Part shown: one piece after another, positions 27,001 to 39,474 of the stretch
Position numbering within the stretch: the stretch's first letter is position 1
How the letters are laid out: each line of letters starts with the position of its first letter
Assembly: GCA_034687125.1 (NCBI GenBank)
Contig: JAQGBZ010000352.1
Location: forward strand, 1-64,000
Direction: 5' to 3'
Length of the DNA: 64,000 nt
Source: Neelides folsomi
Taxonomy: Eukaryota > Arthropoda > Collembola > Neelipleona > Neelidae
Program-made: the position numbers and the translations under genes
The notes under the pieces: generated by a model
Database searches by the model: none
Seen by the model: only the letters and a program-made list of their open reading frames with translations
What the model was told of the DNA's origin: nothing

Positions 27001-28531
27001 GCCCCCATCGGTCGTGGCTTTGCGATTGGCTTGCGAACTTCTTCAACAAATGGACGCCTTCGATGAACGATGCTGTTTGACATCGCTCGGAACCAGACTT
27101 TTGGAATTCCCACTTGAGCCCCATTTGGGTAAAGCATTGCTTTATTCAACAGTCTTCCGTTGTGTGGATCCGATCCTCACCATTGTTTCTGCTCTCTCAG
27201 AAGATGATTTATTTCAAATTCCTCAGGATGAGAATGAGCGCAGAGCTGCCCTGTCCAAAAAGATGTCATTTACTCATAGTTCTTATTCGGATCTTGCTGC
27301 TCTTATTTACGCCTTCCAATCAGTGGAAGCCTCCAAAACCTATGACCGTCAAGTGGAGAGAACATTCTGCGATAGGAATTACATCTCAGCTTCCATGTTT
27401 GAAATCATCTATTCTACTCGGACCAAGTTGTTTGGCCAATTGAGAGTTTCAGGCTATATCCGATCCAAAGGGATTGACCATCTCAGGGAGGTCAACGTTT
27501 ATTCCGCTAATTGGGCATTGATCAAAGGAGTCATTGCGGCTGCATTTTTCCCCAAAGTTGCTCCGATTACTCCAACTGGAAGGATTTACGACCCGAATGG
27601 AAATACTCTGCATTTTAATCCCCATTCAGTATTGAACAATGGGAGCATGAGGCAATTTGTTCTCAACAAAAACAACAGCTGGATCGTTTTTGAACAACAT
27701 ACCAAAACTCGGTTCACAAAAGAAATTCGAAATTGTTCGGTCATCTCTCCTCCGACTGTGGCCATTTTCTGTGGGAATTATGTAAAGGATACGGTGATGC
27801 CCGATCCGAAATCCGACCGGTTCAAGATGATTTTATCCAATGGGTCGGCCTTCTTGGGAGCTCAGAATGAGATGCAGGGGGTGAGTTTGTTCAGGGAAAA
27901 GGTTTTCCACTTGGCCAAGAACTGGATTGAAAACCCATGGCATTATTTAAACAAAGAAGAAATGGACATTTTCCTCACGCTCAATTACTTCTTGGGTTGG
28001 GAAGAAGCAAGACGAGGGTTGGGAACCGTTGTGGGGCTCAACACTTGGCCTTTGTTTGTCACTGGAGACATTTTAAACACTGTGCTGGAGAACGTCATTG
28101 ATCCCTCGGATTTAATTGATTGTGTGAAAGACCGATACTTTTTGATTAAAATCAGTAAGCCCGAAGATCTCACTCCGGCCTTTTTGGCCAAGACTTGGGT
28201 CGCTACTGAGGACTTTAAAATCAACGTGTTTCCATTCGTCACTCCAAAGGTTAGGCCATTGTTGTTCTTTTGGGATGAGCAAGGAGACAAAGTTCATGCC
28301 TTTGCGGAGTTGTTGGACATCAAATCCAACAAAATGGTAGAACTGGCTTGGATCTCAAAAACGGCAATTTATCCAGATTACGCATTTGCAAAGGAATGGA
28401 TCGATTATTGTGAGGATGGATTCGAAATGGACACTCGGACTGGAGAAATTATTTCCAACATGTTTTATAAAGCAGAGGAGATAGCCAATGCCTTGGAATT
28501 GGAAGAATGTCTTGGACAATTGACAGTTTAA
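24001..28531 (+). CDS. Bgcn/YTHDC2-like DExH protein with degenerate helicase motifs
   Basis: Exons 24259-24388, 24491-24587, 24719-24906, 25086-25282, 25397-25602 and 25696-28531 give 1217 residues. A phase-compatible exon at 24001-24105 would add 35, so the start is uncertain. Order: an R3H-like segment (LPRDELDFIKNQLSRYNF), a P-loop GNAGCGKST, an HA2/OB-fold C-terminal half, and two ankyrin-like repeats inserted after RecA1, the layout unique to YTHDC2 and Drosophila Bgcn. Motif II is DDIN instead of DEAH/DEVH. Motif III lacks SAT, the motif V TNIAET region reads TTEFGEN, and the motif VI QRxGRAGR region reads RAQKSGYWGQG. It has no YTH domain. So it probably binds RNA or partners without unwinding. 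Bgcn acts with Bam as a translational repressor switching germ cells to differentiation; a like role here is inference. Confidence 0.85.
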
Positions 28532-29325
28532 GCTTAAATCTACTTTTGTAAACTTTTTTATTTTTACATTTAATTACTTTATGTTATAAAGCAACGTTAT
28601 TTCCTTTTTAAATTATATGAATCACAATAGTTGGCTGATTAGGATAAACTTAAACGGTAGTGATTGAAATATAGATTCAGAGATAATCATTAATAATCAG
28701 AATGCTTGTAAATGAATTATTTTATTACATATTGAATAACGTTTGTTATTAATATTGTTAAATTTTTTTATGTTTTATATTAAACGAGTGGTTTAATTTT
28801 AAATTTGGTGAAATTATATTCAGAATTTGATTTATTTTAATTTATTTTAAATACTCAATCAATATTTTGTTTTATTTGATGTTTTTAAGTGATGAATGTA
28901 CGGTGAAAAGTGAATTTAAATAATTTAGTATTTTTTATGCATGTAAAGAGGTAAATTGAATAACTATCTCTTTTTATAAGATGATCTGGAGTACCTACAT
29001 GACTTTGCATACTCATTTTTAACTTATAAATTAATAACATTTTAAATGAATTTTAAATTTTTTATAACATGTTTATCTAATCTTTTAAATGATTTATTGA
29101 AATAAGATGAAATTAATGGTTAAAATTAGTATATTTTTAGAATACATATTTTAAATGTTAGATTTTCAGCTTAATGAATAAAAAAACAATTGTATAAAAT
29201 CTGGTTTTGGCGATTAGTTATTGGGTTCACATTGGAATACGCTTCTTGATCCTTTTAGTCCCATTCCCAATTTTCCCTAGAAAAACCTTCATTGAATTAG
29301 GGAATTAAAGTTTTATTTGAATAAA
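28532..29325. other. Intergenic AT-rich stretch
   Basis: Lies between the 3' ends of the helicase-like gene and the minus-strand RRM gene. No frames, repeats or RNA genes recognised. Confidence 0.6.
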
Positions 29326-29935
29326 TCATAAGACCATACTTTCAATTTCTTCTCTGAACAAAATGGAAATTTCGTGGTTCTTGTATTTGATCCCGTCAAA
29401 GAATTCTCGCGTAGCCATTGCCACGTCAAAGTTCAAGAACGTCACTTCCCAGATTTCTCTGTTTCTCATTTTTTGACTGAACAATCGTCCAAAACGTGAG
29501 AACAGAAACTAAAGTAAAATTTTAATATTAGATCTATAGATGTAACTGCATTCTACTTTAACAATTCATAACAATAAGAATTGTATATTAACAATATTAA
29601 TAATAACAATAATTGTATTATAGTTAACTATAGATGTAATTAATAATTTATTAAATTAATGTATGTGAATAATGTTTTAATAATGGCAATTTAACTTTAA
29701 AATCAACCTGAAACTCCATTTGTGTTGAATCTCTCGGAAGTCCACGAACTTCCAAAACATACAATTTCCTAATGGCTCTATCATTAAGGTTTTTCTTTCC
29801 GTTCAAAGGCCCTAAAAATTTCTTCTCTTTTTCTTCAAAGTATTTGTAGTCGAAATCGGTAAAGAATCCTTTAAGGGAATTTTCTCTCGGGTCAGTTCCT
29901 CCCTCCATCAATTTCGTATTTGTAGTTCTGGTCAT
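29326..29935 (-). CDS. Minimal single-RRM RNA-binding protein
   Basis: Two exons, 29708-29935 and 29326-29508, join in phase to give 136 residues; AATAAA follows the stop within 20 bases. Residues 59-120 fit one RRM: strand 1 (RNP2) is YVLEVRGLPRD, helix 1 includes FLFSRFGRLF, and the RNP1 site reads WEVTFLNFD, followed by an alanine-rich helix 2. RNP1 lacks the usual aromatic pair, and the NFDVAMATREFF segment recalls Mei2-type RRMs, which have a tyrosine/asp-rich strand there. There is no other domain. The first ATG in frame is at 29935; upstream the frame is open but has no Met. Function is not recognised; it is probably RNA- or protein-binding. Confidence 0.65.
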
Positions 29936-30072
29936 TGTCGTATAATTTAGAGATGATCTCAAACGGATTTTGTCTCTTTCTGCTCGACTCCCTTATTTAA
30001 ACCATAAAGTTATTTACCCACATTTTAATTGGAGTTTGATTTTAATTTAGCCAAAAGAAATTAAATATATTT

Positions 30073-33000
30073 TTATTCGCAAACTTTACCATCAAAATGA
30101 GCCAAAATGTCCAAAGCCCTTTCTGTATTTTCCCTCGTAAAGGTTTTGATTAAATTGAGGGTTTCTTCCCTTTTCTCCACTGCTGGACAATGTCCAGCCC
30201 CACGGATGAAAACATAAAGAAGATTTTTCCATCGGTTGACAAAACCCAAATTAGCTTTTGCATATCCAGGCCCATCCACCCAATCATGTCTTCTTTTGAA
30301 ATCATCTCCGCTTTCTTTGGGGATAATAATTCCTTCGAGCGATTCTTTAACAAGCCCATGCGGGTAAATGAGATCCAGTTGACCGGACATGATCAGGATT
30401 TTGATTCCTTTGTCAGCCAACGACCCCAATTCAAGTTTGACTCCTTTGGCCACGTCGGTCGCAAAATGATTTTTGAAGTCGTCATTGGAATAATTTCCAT
30501 AAGATAAAGAAGCATGAGTCACGTTTTTGTATTTCTCAAGTGTCCGGTTGATGTTTTGGGAATAAGCTGGAACATTAGGTTGGAGGAAATTAACAAAATT
30601 GTTGGTTCTTGAATAAAATGCCAAAAGATTTTCGAGTTGATCCCACTGAAAAGGAAATGATTTTTAAGTTACTTTTAGATTTGAATTAAGCGGGTTTATA
30701 AAAGATTAAAATTTTAAATTTACTCCTCTTGAAAACTCTTGAATGTCTTCATTGACGAATCCGCCAACGGTGACTCCTTCTTCGACCAAATAATCGAATT
30801 GGGATTTTCCAAGTAGACCGAGATGTTCGAAATATTCCCATTTTCTCAATTGGACCGCGGGATCCAAAAATGGGTTTCCGAGGATGAGTCCAGTGAATGG
30901 GAAATTCACTTCGTGACCCGAATCGTTCAAGTCTTCAATGATACTTCCAACTCGGATTGCATATTTAGCTTGAAAGAATATTTCATTGTTGATTTTAGCA
31001 TGTATTGTTATTCGGATACATAATTTGTATATACTCGTTCAAAATACCGAATTATACAGAAAATTACAAATACTCTTTGAACCAATTAACGGCACTTAAT
31101 TTTCCACTTGCCACTAGAGTACATTGTATTATACATATATGCATGTACCTATACAATTCATCATTTCATAATATATTTTATTCACTTGACTCTATATGGT
31201 ATATAGGTATCTAACTAATAATATTTAGGTTGTAAAAAATTATAATATTATAGTAACCAAATAAAACTCCAATGTGAGCTACCTAAAATAAAACTCATTT
31301 CCAGTAATTAGAAATATTAGAAATAAGAAACTTTAAGTATTTATTACCTAACATCCATAATTATGCTTAATGTTTAATTTTCCGAATAAATAATATTTAT
31401 GAAGTTACTACTAATTTACTAATTACACATACATCGTAAATTGTATTTTTGACAGGATATCCGCAAAAATTGCAAATAACAACTTTTCTGGCGTCCAATT
31501 TCCTGCACCAATGTTGCCTATAAAAGTAGTTCGAAATTACAAAGTACCTCACTCTCGTCTCAATATTATACTCTATTCCATTTGAAAAGATTATTGAGAA
31601 TTGAATCATGTTACTTGACCGGGCAATTGAATGTCATGTCACCCGCAAATAATTTGTACAGGAAATAATATCGGTTTATTTGAATTTCTAATGACTTGTC
31701 AAGTAACATGATTCAATTCTCAATAATCTTCTCAAATGGAATAGAGTATAGTAATTTTTTAATTTAATTTTTAATTTTTTCTAAATAAAAGTTATTGTAT
31801 TTTAGCATATTTGTTAAATTCTATTGACTCATAATAACTCAAAACAAAATATATTATAACATAGAATTTGATAAATTACATTTAAATTTTTGTAGTGCAT
31901 GATGAAAATATGATGTGGATACCGCAATTGATACCGTCTGGTTGTTTTATCATACCAATCAAGATTTTTAATTTGAATCCCTACTCAGATCTGGCTGTTT
32001 TAGGCATTGGGACCTATTCCAATTCCATATAATATTTTTTGTACTACAGTTCTGATTTCCCCGTTTCATCAATATCATCTTAATAAATACAATAAATCGA
32101 AAAAAGTCAAACTGGATGTTTTTACTCCAATGTATATCATACCTATCATAAGGAAAAATAACAACTAAGAACCTCAAGATCATTAAGATTTAACAGAGCT
32201 CTTCCCTGATTAAAAATATAGAGACCGGATTTAGTTCAATAAAGGAAAAATTCAATTAAACTGAATGATTCAACAATAAATTTTGACAATCATTAATAAA
32301 TTAAATTCCATTCAACCTGACAATTAAATTATATCATTTAACCAAAGGTAGTAAAATAGTCATTTTTTACTAACCTGCGTAGCCCAATCCTCCAAAGAAG
32401 ATTTCTTTATCTTTGAATTCTGGGAAGAAATTGATGAATTGCGTTAATGTGTCAATCACAACAACACCGACGTGTCCAGAGTCGTTTTGGTCTTTAGCCG
32501 GGGGAGAATCTTCATAATAGCTCAATCCTATATCCCATACAAACACAGTTTTTACACAAATATTAAATTATTAATTAAAGTTGACAATAAAACCAACTAT
32601 GTATTATAGTCGTAGTAGAATAGCATTGAATCAATTTATTTTATCTACAAAAATACAAGCATATCAAGATATTACATATATTTATTACCAGCTCCAATTG
32701 GCACATGTATGAAGAGAAAAGAGTGAGCAGCTATGAGAGAAAAATCTCCTTGTGGATCTGGATATCCAAATTCATCAAGGAAACTTGTCCAAAGCCCATG
32801 GCGTCCGTCGCCTCCCACGAGCCAAACAATCAAAGGACTCTCTTCGCTCTATTCAATTAATTTTTTAACTTGAATTATGTTTAATTAATTTTATTACATA
32901 ATTTTATTATTTTAATTATACTTATTCTAGTTTTTAATTAGTTAATAATCCAATAGGCAGAAAGGAATTTATAAAAATAAAAGTTTACCGGTGATTTAAA

Positions 33001-33213
33001 AAGCCATGTAAAAACGTGAGCTTTTGGGCCAGGTAACTGCGGGGTGAAGAATCCCGAATGAGATTCAAATTCCTTAAAGTGATTAAAAGAAGAATTCCTT
33101 CCGCGTTCAAACTCCTCTTTTTCAAGGAGCGGAGTGAAGAAGAAATTTTTACACTCAACTTCAACCAAACTTATGATAAGACAAAGAAATGAGGAAATGC
33201 AAAATAACCTCAT
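30073..33213 (-). CDS. Serine carboxypeptidase homologue lacking the catalytic serine
   Basis: Five exons, 32989-33213, 32689-32848, 32375-32527, 30724-30968 and 30073-30645, give 451 residues after a signal peptide (residues 1-21). It follows the peptidase S10 (CPVL/vitellogenic carboxypeptidase) fold: PLIVWLVGGDG in place of PLVLWLNGGPG, FIHVPIGAG for FVDNPVGTG, FTGLILGNPFLDP for the substrate-loop region, and GQLDLI and GAGHCPAVE around the catalytic Asp and His. The nucleophile motif GESYAG reads GLGYAA, so the serine is replaced by glycine while Asp and His remain. The oxyanion-hole GGPG is also changed. It is therefore probably a secreted non-enzyme, maybe binding peptides. Intron 3 is unusually long (1.4 kb) and carries a large inverted repeat. 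Confidence 0.85.
31567..31750. repeat. 52-bp inverted repeat in carboxypeptidase intron 3
   Basis: Arms 31567-31618 and 31699-31750 are complementary over 52 bases with a single mismatch, around an 80-base spacer. This could be a foldback MITE or a transcribed hairpin precursor. No target duplication is obvious. The near-identity of the arms suggests a recent insertion or conservation of the structure. Confidence 0.85.
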
Positions 33214-34042
33214 TTTCCTAAATATCAAAGGCTATTTCAAATTAAAATTCAATAAATAAAACCTCCTAATAAAGGGAACGGGATTTTCTCAAAACGAGTG
33301 ATGAACTGAGGATTAAAAGTGAGAGATCGGTAACCTTTGAGTTAATCATTACCTTAACTCATCCATTCATTATATAGAGACAATCTGGTTAAACTTGTCT
33401 GATGAAGAAAGTTCAAGTTGCGACGATCAACGACCACACACTTAATGTTCATACAAAGATCGTCTTGTTTCATTTTCATTACTTGCACTTATTTTAAAAA
33501 CTATATAACAAATATATAGTATATTATCTCAATTAAAAGTTAGTCTATTTAATCAATTTAATACTTGAATCACGCCATTCAATTATTTAATTAATCTTAT
33601 TATTAATGGCCATTGTTGAGATTGCCAGAAAAGAAATATTTCTACTTCAAAATAAATACTTTAATACTTTTTTTAATTATAAATACTTTCCTACAATTAA
33701 ACGATAATTTTATTTTGGATAGGATTTTGATGTAATAAATTATTTTTTGTAATTTTGATGTTACATTGTAATTATTATAATTATTATAATTATGACTATT
33801 ATTAAATTATTATTAAACGTTAATTAGTTATTAGTTAGTACTTGGCATTAATAACTATTTTCCAATATGTATGTAATAAAATGAACTTTGAACTCTTCAA
33901 TGAATTAACTTTTTTTAATATTTTTTGTTTTTATATAAATTTCTGATATTTTTACATTTCTATTCTGAATATTTATTTATATTAGTATTAATATTCTTTC
34001 TAAATAAATTGCTTATATTTCAATATTGAAAAAATTTGAAGA
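33214..34042. other. Intergenic AT-rich stretch
   Basis: Promoter side of the carboxypeptidase homologue and 3' side of the transglutaminase gene. A long homopolymer-rich AT tract lies at 33640-33840. No gene recognised. Confidence 0.6.
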
Positions 34043-37000
34043 TTAGTGCAAATTTACACTAATGGCTCCTTCAATGTCTGAAAGTTGCTTCGAGGTGAAT
34101 TTTACGTTAACGTGTATGAAGCCGGTGGAAGTCAATTTTAAAGTTTCCCTTTTAAGTTTTCCAGGCCCAATGGTTCTGGAATTAAAGTTGGTAATTAAAT
34201 TATTTATTGACAACCACAATACATAAATACATTAAAATCTTTAATTAATGATTTTACCCTGAACTTATTTTAATTGGTTTTCCTATTCCAGTAGTTTCCA
34301 CATTGAAACAAGTATTTGTTAACTCAACGGGAAGGGGATTTAATAGGGAAATCTCCACAATTGCTCCTTTGACCTATTAACAATTAAATAAGAGTTAATT
34401 TAAAAGAAAGGTAAAATAATTTTAATTCAAAATACCTCAAATGTAATTTTCGGTTTTTCGAGTATAATATCAGTTTGTGCCAGAGATTCCATTTGTCCTT
34501 TTACTTGAGCAAAACCAGATATCCTGATGCTTCGATCATTGAACATTTTTTTCCCGTATTCTTTATAAGTCAAATCCATTTTGATTGATTTAGCTGCCAT
34601 TAAACAAGTAACAATTAGGATTGTTTAAATCATAATTATGTTATTTTAAAATAATAAGTAACATTTAATGTACTTAATCTTTTAATATAATCTTATTAAC
34701 TTATTACTTAATTTAAATGTATTTATTTACTGCTATTTGGTTGAATATAACATGTTGGTTGGCTTAATGATTTAATAAGATCCTTTGAATGATTGGAATA
34801 AGTTACAGCTTCAGCACGCATTTCAATTTTAACCTCATGTGAAAGAATCTTGTTTACATTTTCAACCACCATTAATACACTAATTAATAATTATTATTCT
34901 ATATCATAAAACTTAGTAATCTCATCGTCAGTAAAGTAAGGTTAATTAATTTAAAAAATTTGCATTTAAATACAAATTGGTTAATTTTTGAAAAAATACG
35001 TGAATGAATCTCCAAATTTTATAACGTTATTAATATCATTTGTATTATTTTCAATGATATTGATAGGTATCGCTTCAATTTTGATTTTAATGTCCTTCAT
35101 ATCAGCCAAATTCTTCAAATAATCAATTGCAATTGAGCTCTTTGCCTTTTTCAACGCGTTGATAAAAGTCACACGTTCGTCATTTGAACCTTAAAAAACA
35201 CTATTTAATTTCACTAATATTTAACTAACGTTGAGTATTGAGTAGACCTTAAATGTGTAAGATATAAATTAAAAAAACCTTCTGGGTATTTGTAACAATT
35301 TGTTAAATCTTCTCGATTTAAATTTCCAACACTTTTAGTGCTTATGCTTTGTCCAATTCTATAATATAATTAAACAAAATATGAAATTAATATTTTATAT
35401 AAAATAAATAATAATAATGCTAATAAATCAATACTTTATTTATAATCATAAAATTAGTCTTTGTAATGATATTTATATTTATAAATTAAAACTACAGATT
35501 ATTATCAACTATGTAATTTTTTTAAATTTTTTACGAGTTTGAATCCATTTCAATGAGTTTTCTTTGTGAATATTTATCTTTGCACAGCCACGTCGCTCGA
35601 TCAGCATTTACTTCACTAAAAACAAATTCCCCATCGTAAGGCATATGGATTTCTCCTCTTTTGATGGCTTCGACTGACGTTGGGCCCAAACAGAAAGTGT
35701 CTTGGCTTTTCTCTTGTGGCGTCGCATCCACAACTTGCCATCCAGAATAATTTACATTTTCCACATTTTCCCTCCCAACTAGCTCTAAAAGTTTAAGTTT
35801 ATCTAAATCTGGGCGGGTCATCCAAACTTCGTTCCATACATGAAAATTCCTACATGATCAAGTAATTTAAAAAAACTTATTTTAAAAAAACTATACTAAA
35901 TATATGGTATACTCTATGTAGTAAATAGAAAATAGATAATGTTAGAATTAAATGTACAATATTGTGGTTAATTATTAATTTATTCACCAAACTGAATCAG
36001 AGTTCATGGCATCGATGCTGTCACCTTTTTCATCCACATAATAATCAATTGTAAGGGATTTTTGCCGATCGTGAGCAGACTCAAAATTTGTTATGGTTCG
36101 ACAAGGAATTCCAATGGAACGGCAAACTAATACAATTTGTTATAAATTAAATTAAGTTAACAAACTCAATTAAAACCTTTTCCAATTTCTTAATTGATGT
36201 TTCAATTTACTTGTTGTAAGAACACCACCAAATACCCAACATTGTCCGAATTTCACTGGGTTTTTCGTTGAGTGATATTTTCTCAAAATTTTTGAACTTC
36301 CCGTCCATTCAAGTGGACTGGTTCCTGTTTTGTAATCTCCGCTCCAATTACCACATAAAATTCCATTATCATCGTTTGAGTTAACCTGTTTCAAAGAAAT
36401 CAATTTTTGACAATTTAAAACAATTTACTTTTATTACAGCTATAAATTTTTTATAGTTTATTATAAATGATTAAATCAAATTATTATTATTAATTTCAAA
36501 TTACGGCTCCTGTTAAAGCACGGATAACTTTGATGGGATCCCCTCTAAGGGCCATTGGAATTGGCTTTGGTCCATTCAAAGATATCAAGTAAAAGGCAAC
36601 CTCGAGAACATGAAACTCAAATTGACCGTAAAGCCATTGAGATCCGCGGTTAGACTGTGAATTTCCTTTCCAAATGAGTCCATTTTCTTCTAATACATAT
36701 TCATCCAAAGCTTTTTTGTCATTAAGATAAACAGCGTCTTGAGGATTCCAAGGATTGAAAATCATAAAAAGGTCAATTTTAGAAAAGGATTTTTTATTCA
36801 CGTTGGTTTCATCTTCTTTGAGACTCGTTTTAATAGTGAGGTTCCATTTGCCTATTGGGCAGGACGCGGGAGATTTGATCTATTGAACACAATTTAAAAT
36901 TATAAACCAATTATCAATAGTTCTATAATCTCAATTAAGGTTTAATTAAATTAATAATATTTCTGTTATAAATTTTACACCTACACCCATGAGTATGAGT

Positions 37001-37778
37001 GAAAATGATAAAAGATTAAATAAAGTTTAACAAACTTCAAAATGCATTTTCGTATCTGTTGAATTGGCAATTATCTCTGAGTTTTTTTTCACTATAGAAT
37101 AAATTCCATCCCATAGGTTTCCAACATTTAGTGATCTTTTGTTTACATCAATCGGAATCAATGCTCGCGTACCAAGACTTACAGATGTAGCCGCATTTGG
37201 ATCCGTTTCATCTAATTACATTTAGGAAAGTAAATAATTAATTTAATTTAAATATTTGATTATGGTTAAATTTAATTAAGTATTCAATTTATTATTGCTA
37301 TTCTATGCTTTAATAAGCTATCTATATTTTTCATGAAGTTTAAATAATCATTTAAAAGTTAACCATAAAGATCAAACTGAAATTTAATTTCGTCATTGGC
37401 TGCAAGTTGACGATCAAATTGAATTCCAATAAAGAAAGATTCACCACGGCGAAGAATCTGTCGGGAAGTTTTGTTATTGACAACTACACTTGTGGGATTA
37501 TCATCATCGTTTCTATTTGGAATAGATTCTTTATAATATTTATTTGTATTATGCAGATCAGAATTCGCTTCAATTTTCAAATCGTGCACCTCTAATGGTT
37601 TTTCTGTTTATTGAAAATTAAATTAAGATTTCAATTTAATGAATTCTGGATGGGGAAATATTGTGTATAAGTCAAAATATCAAATTGTAGATAATTAATT
37701 TTTTAATTTTTTTATACTGATGATTTTTAGCCTGAATATAAGGTAACAGTAGAAGCCGCAGAACAACAGCAAAAACAT
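34043..37778 (-). CDS. Transglutaminase (protein-glutamine gamma-glutamyltransferase)
   Basis: Thirteen exons in phase: 37718-37778, 37364-37603, 37036-37211, 36505-36879, 36211-36385, 35988-36126, 35535-35849, 35279-35358, 35000-35189, 34731-34879, 34436-34593, 34258-34373 and 34043-34175; 768 residues. An N-terminal beta-sandwich (about residues 25-165) is followed by the core with the full triad: Cys in FGQCWVF, His in WNFHVWNEVW, Asp in GWQVVDATPQ. NWSGDY and the DRATW segment are also typical, and two C-terminal beta-barrels end the protein. It forms Ca-dependent Gln-Lys cross-links. Arthropod relatives clot haemolymph and harden cuticle. A hydrophobic start of about 16 residues (FLLLFCGFYCYLIF) could be a signal anchor; many transglutaminases lack one. 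The first-exon junction is the least certain. Confidence 0.93.
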
Positions 37779-38601
37779 TTCCCGAAATGCCTAATACAAG
37801 AACTTTTACAAGGCATTTTAAATCGAAAGTTGTTGAAAATATTTTATTCAATTAAAGTGTTCGTAACGCGATCCACACTTTCAAACTAAATCAACAGATG
37901 TTATTTTATATCTCTGGCTTAATGGACCAGTTAAGCTATTCAACTATCTCGTATCTCTGATGTAATTTTGTATACTCTGTATGAACAATTTGTCATTGCC
38001 ACAAATGCTAACATTAATGCTAACAAATGCTAATATTCATGTTAACATTTAATGATTTAATGGTAAGTAAAACATGGAGTTATTTGTGTTTCCTTTAAAT
38101 TAGCAATTAAACACACAATAACTCGGATATTAAACCGCCCATTAAAAATACATTGCATCATTATAGGAAATAGATAAAATTAAAATACCCCCGATTGATA
38201 ACATATATGGATGAGGCCTAAAATTCTTTAAAATATTACAATTAGATGTTTAATATGCCGTAAAAGATTTACTCTTCCTTGGCTGGGAAGCTGGGATCAA
38301 AATCGTAATTTTAAATGTGAGACAATAAAACTACAATAAAATTTTATCTCACATTAATCTCAAATGGTTAAATAGTATTTGGTGATTTAGATATGATATT
38401 AATATACATAGCTAAGTATTCTGTAATATAAAATATAAATTTAGTAATATAAAAATTGTATCTTATGTATGTATGGAAATAGGTCGGAATCATTAACCTT
38501 TATTTTGTATTTTTATTTAAGTAACTAGTAAAAACAAAATAAATCTAAAAAGAAATTAAATTGTTCGTTTATTAACATTAAATTTTTTTTAATATATCAC
38601 A
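37779..38601. other. Divergent promoter region, transglutaminase and lipocalin
   Basis: About 820 bases between opposite starts. AT-rich; TAATAAATA-like strings are common, so no TATA box can be assigned. No other feature recognised. Confidence 0.5.
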
Positions 38602-39474
38602 ATGCAAGCAAAGTTGTTTCTGATTTCATTTATCTTTCAATCTTTATTTCATCCTAATTTTGCATTCAAATTAGGAGTTAACAGATTTGCTGTGTCTCTT
38701 CCTCTTAAATCAACATCAACTCCAGAAACAGAAAAAAAATTTCAGCAAGTAGCTGACATTGCATGGAATAATAATATCGACTTTACTCCTTCCTGCCCGT
38801 TAATTTCTCCTCTAAATATTCACAATGTTAAAGTAAATCCATATTTATTAAAAGTCAAATTGAAAAAAAACCGACAATTTTTTTAGTTTACAGGAAATTG
38901 GCATGTCCTATATTCACGAACTTTCTGGTTAGAAATGGGAAAAAAACAAAATTGGGGGAAAAATTTAAAAAGGCCATCGTATTGGAAAAGTTGTGAAAAA
39001 GTGAGTTTATTAGATGACTATGGGAAAATTGTAATTACTACAAAAGATTATTCAAGCAAAAAGCATTTTAAGATTAGATGTGAAAAATTGCCATATTATT
39101 CAAAATATGGCGTTTGGACTTGCGATAAAAATGTTGCGAGTAAAAGTAATAAAAATATAAGTTATAAGTACTTTAGCTAAATTATAAATTTTACCTAATA
39201 TTTAATATGAATGAATCAGATAATTAATTTTTTTCAAATGCTTATTATAATAGACGAATCTACTATTTTCTTTTTAACTGACATTAACACAAGTCCTTCG
39301 AGATCTTGGGCAATTGTTGTTTTCTGTCGACCGAATCATTCAACCAATTGGGCATTGTTGTCAAAACATAAATTCCTTCCTGAAAAAGCCAAAAAGAAAC
39401 TTTTCCAGAAAATTAAGTTGAATGGGTTTAAGTTTAATAACACGATTGAAAACTCCCATAAATGCTATTGGTGA
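38602..39474 (+). CDS. Secreted lipocalin, apolipoprotein D-like
   Basis: Three exons, 38602-38832, 38887-39139 and 39254-39474, give 234 residues. After a signal peptide (about residues 1-22) and a spacer, CPLIS and then FTGNWHVLY form the first lipocalin signature with the invariant G-x-W. CEKVSLL and GKIVIT follow as barrel strands. FFLTDINTSPSRSWAIVVFCR matches strands G-H (the TDY signature area, here TDI), and the end NSHKC supplies the final cysteine that pairs with the N-terminal region. Lipocalins carry small hydrophobic ligands; ApoD relatives protect against oxidative stress and bind retinoids or pheromone-like lipids. The exon 2 donor could be at 39140 or 39146, changing three residues or fewer. 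The N-terminal extension before the barrel is longer than usual. Confidence 0.8.
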
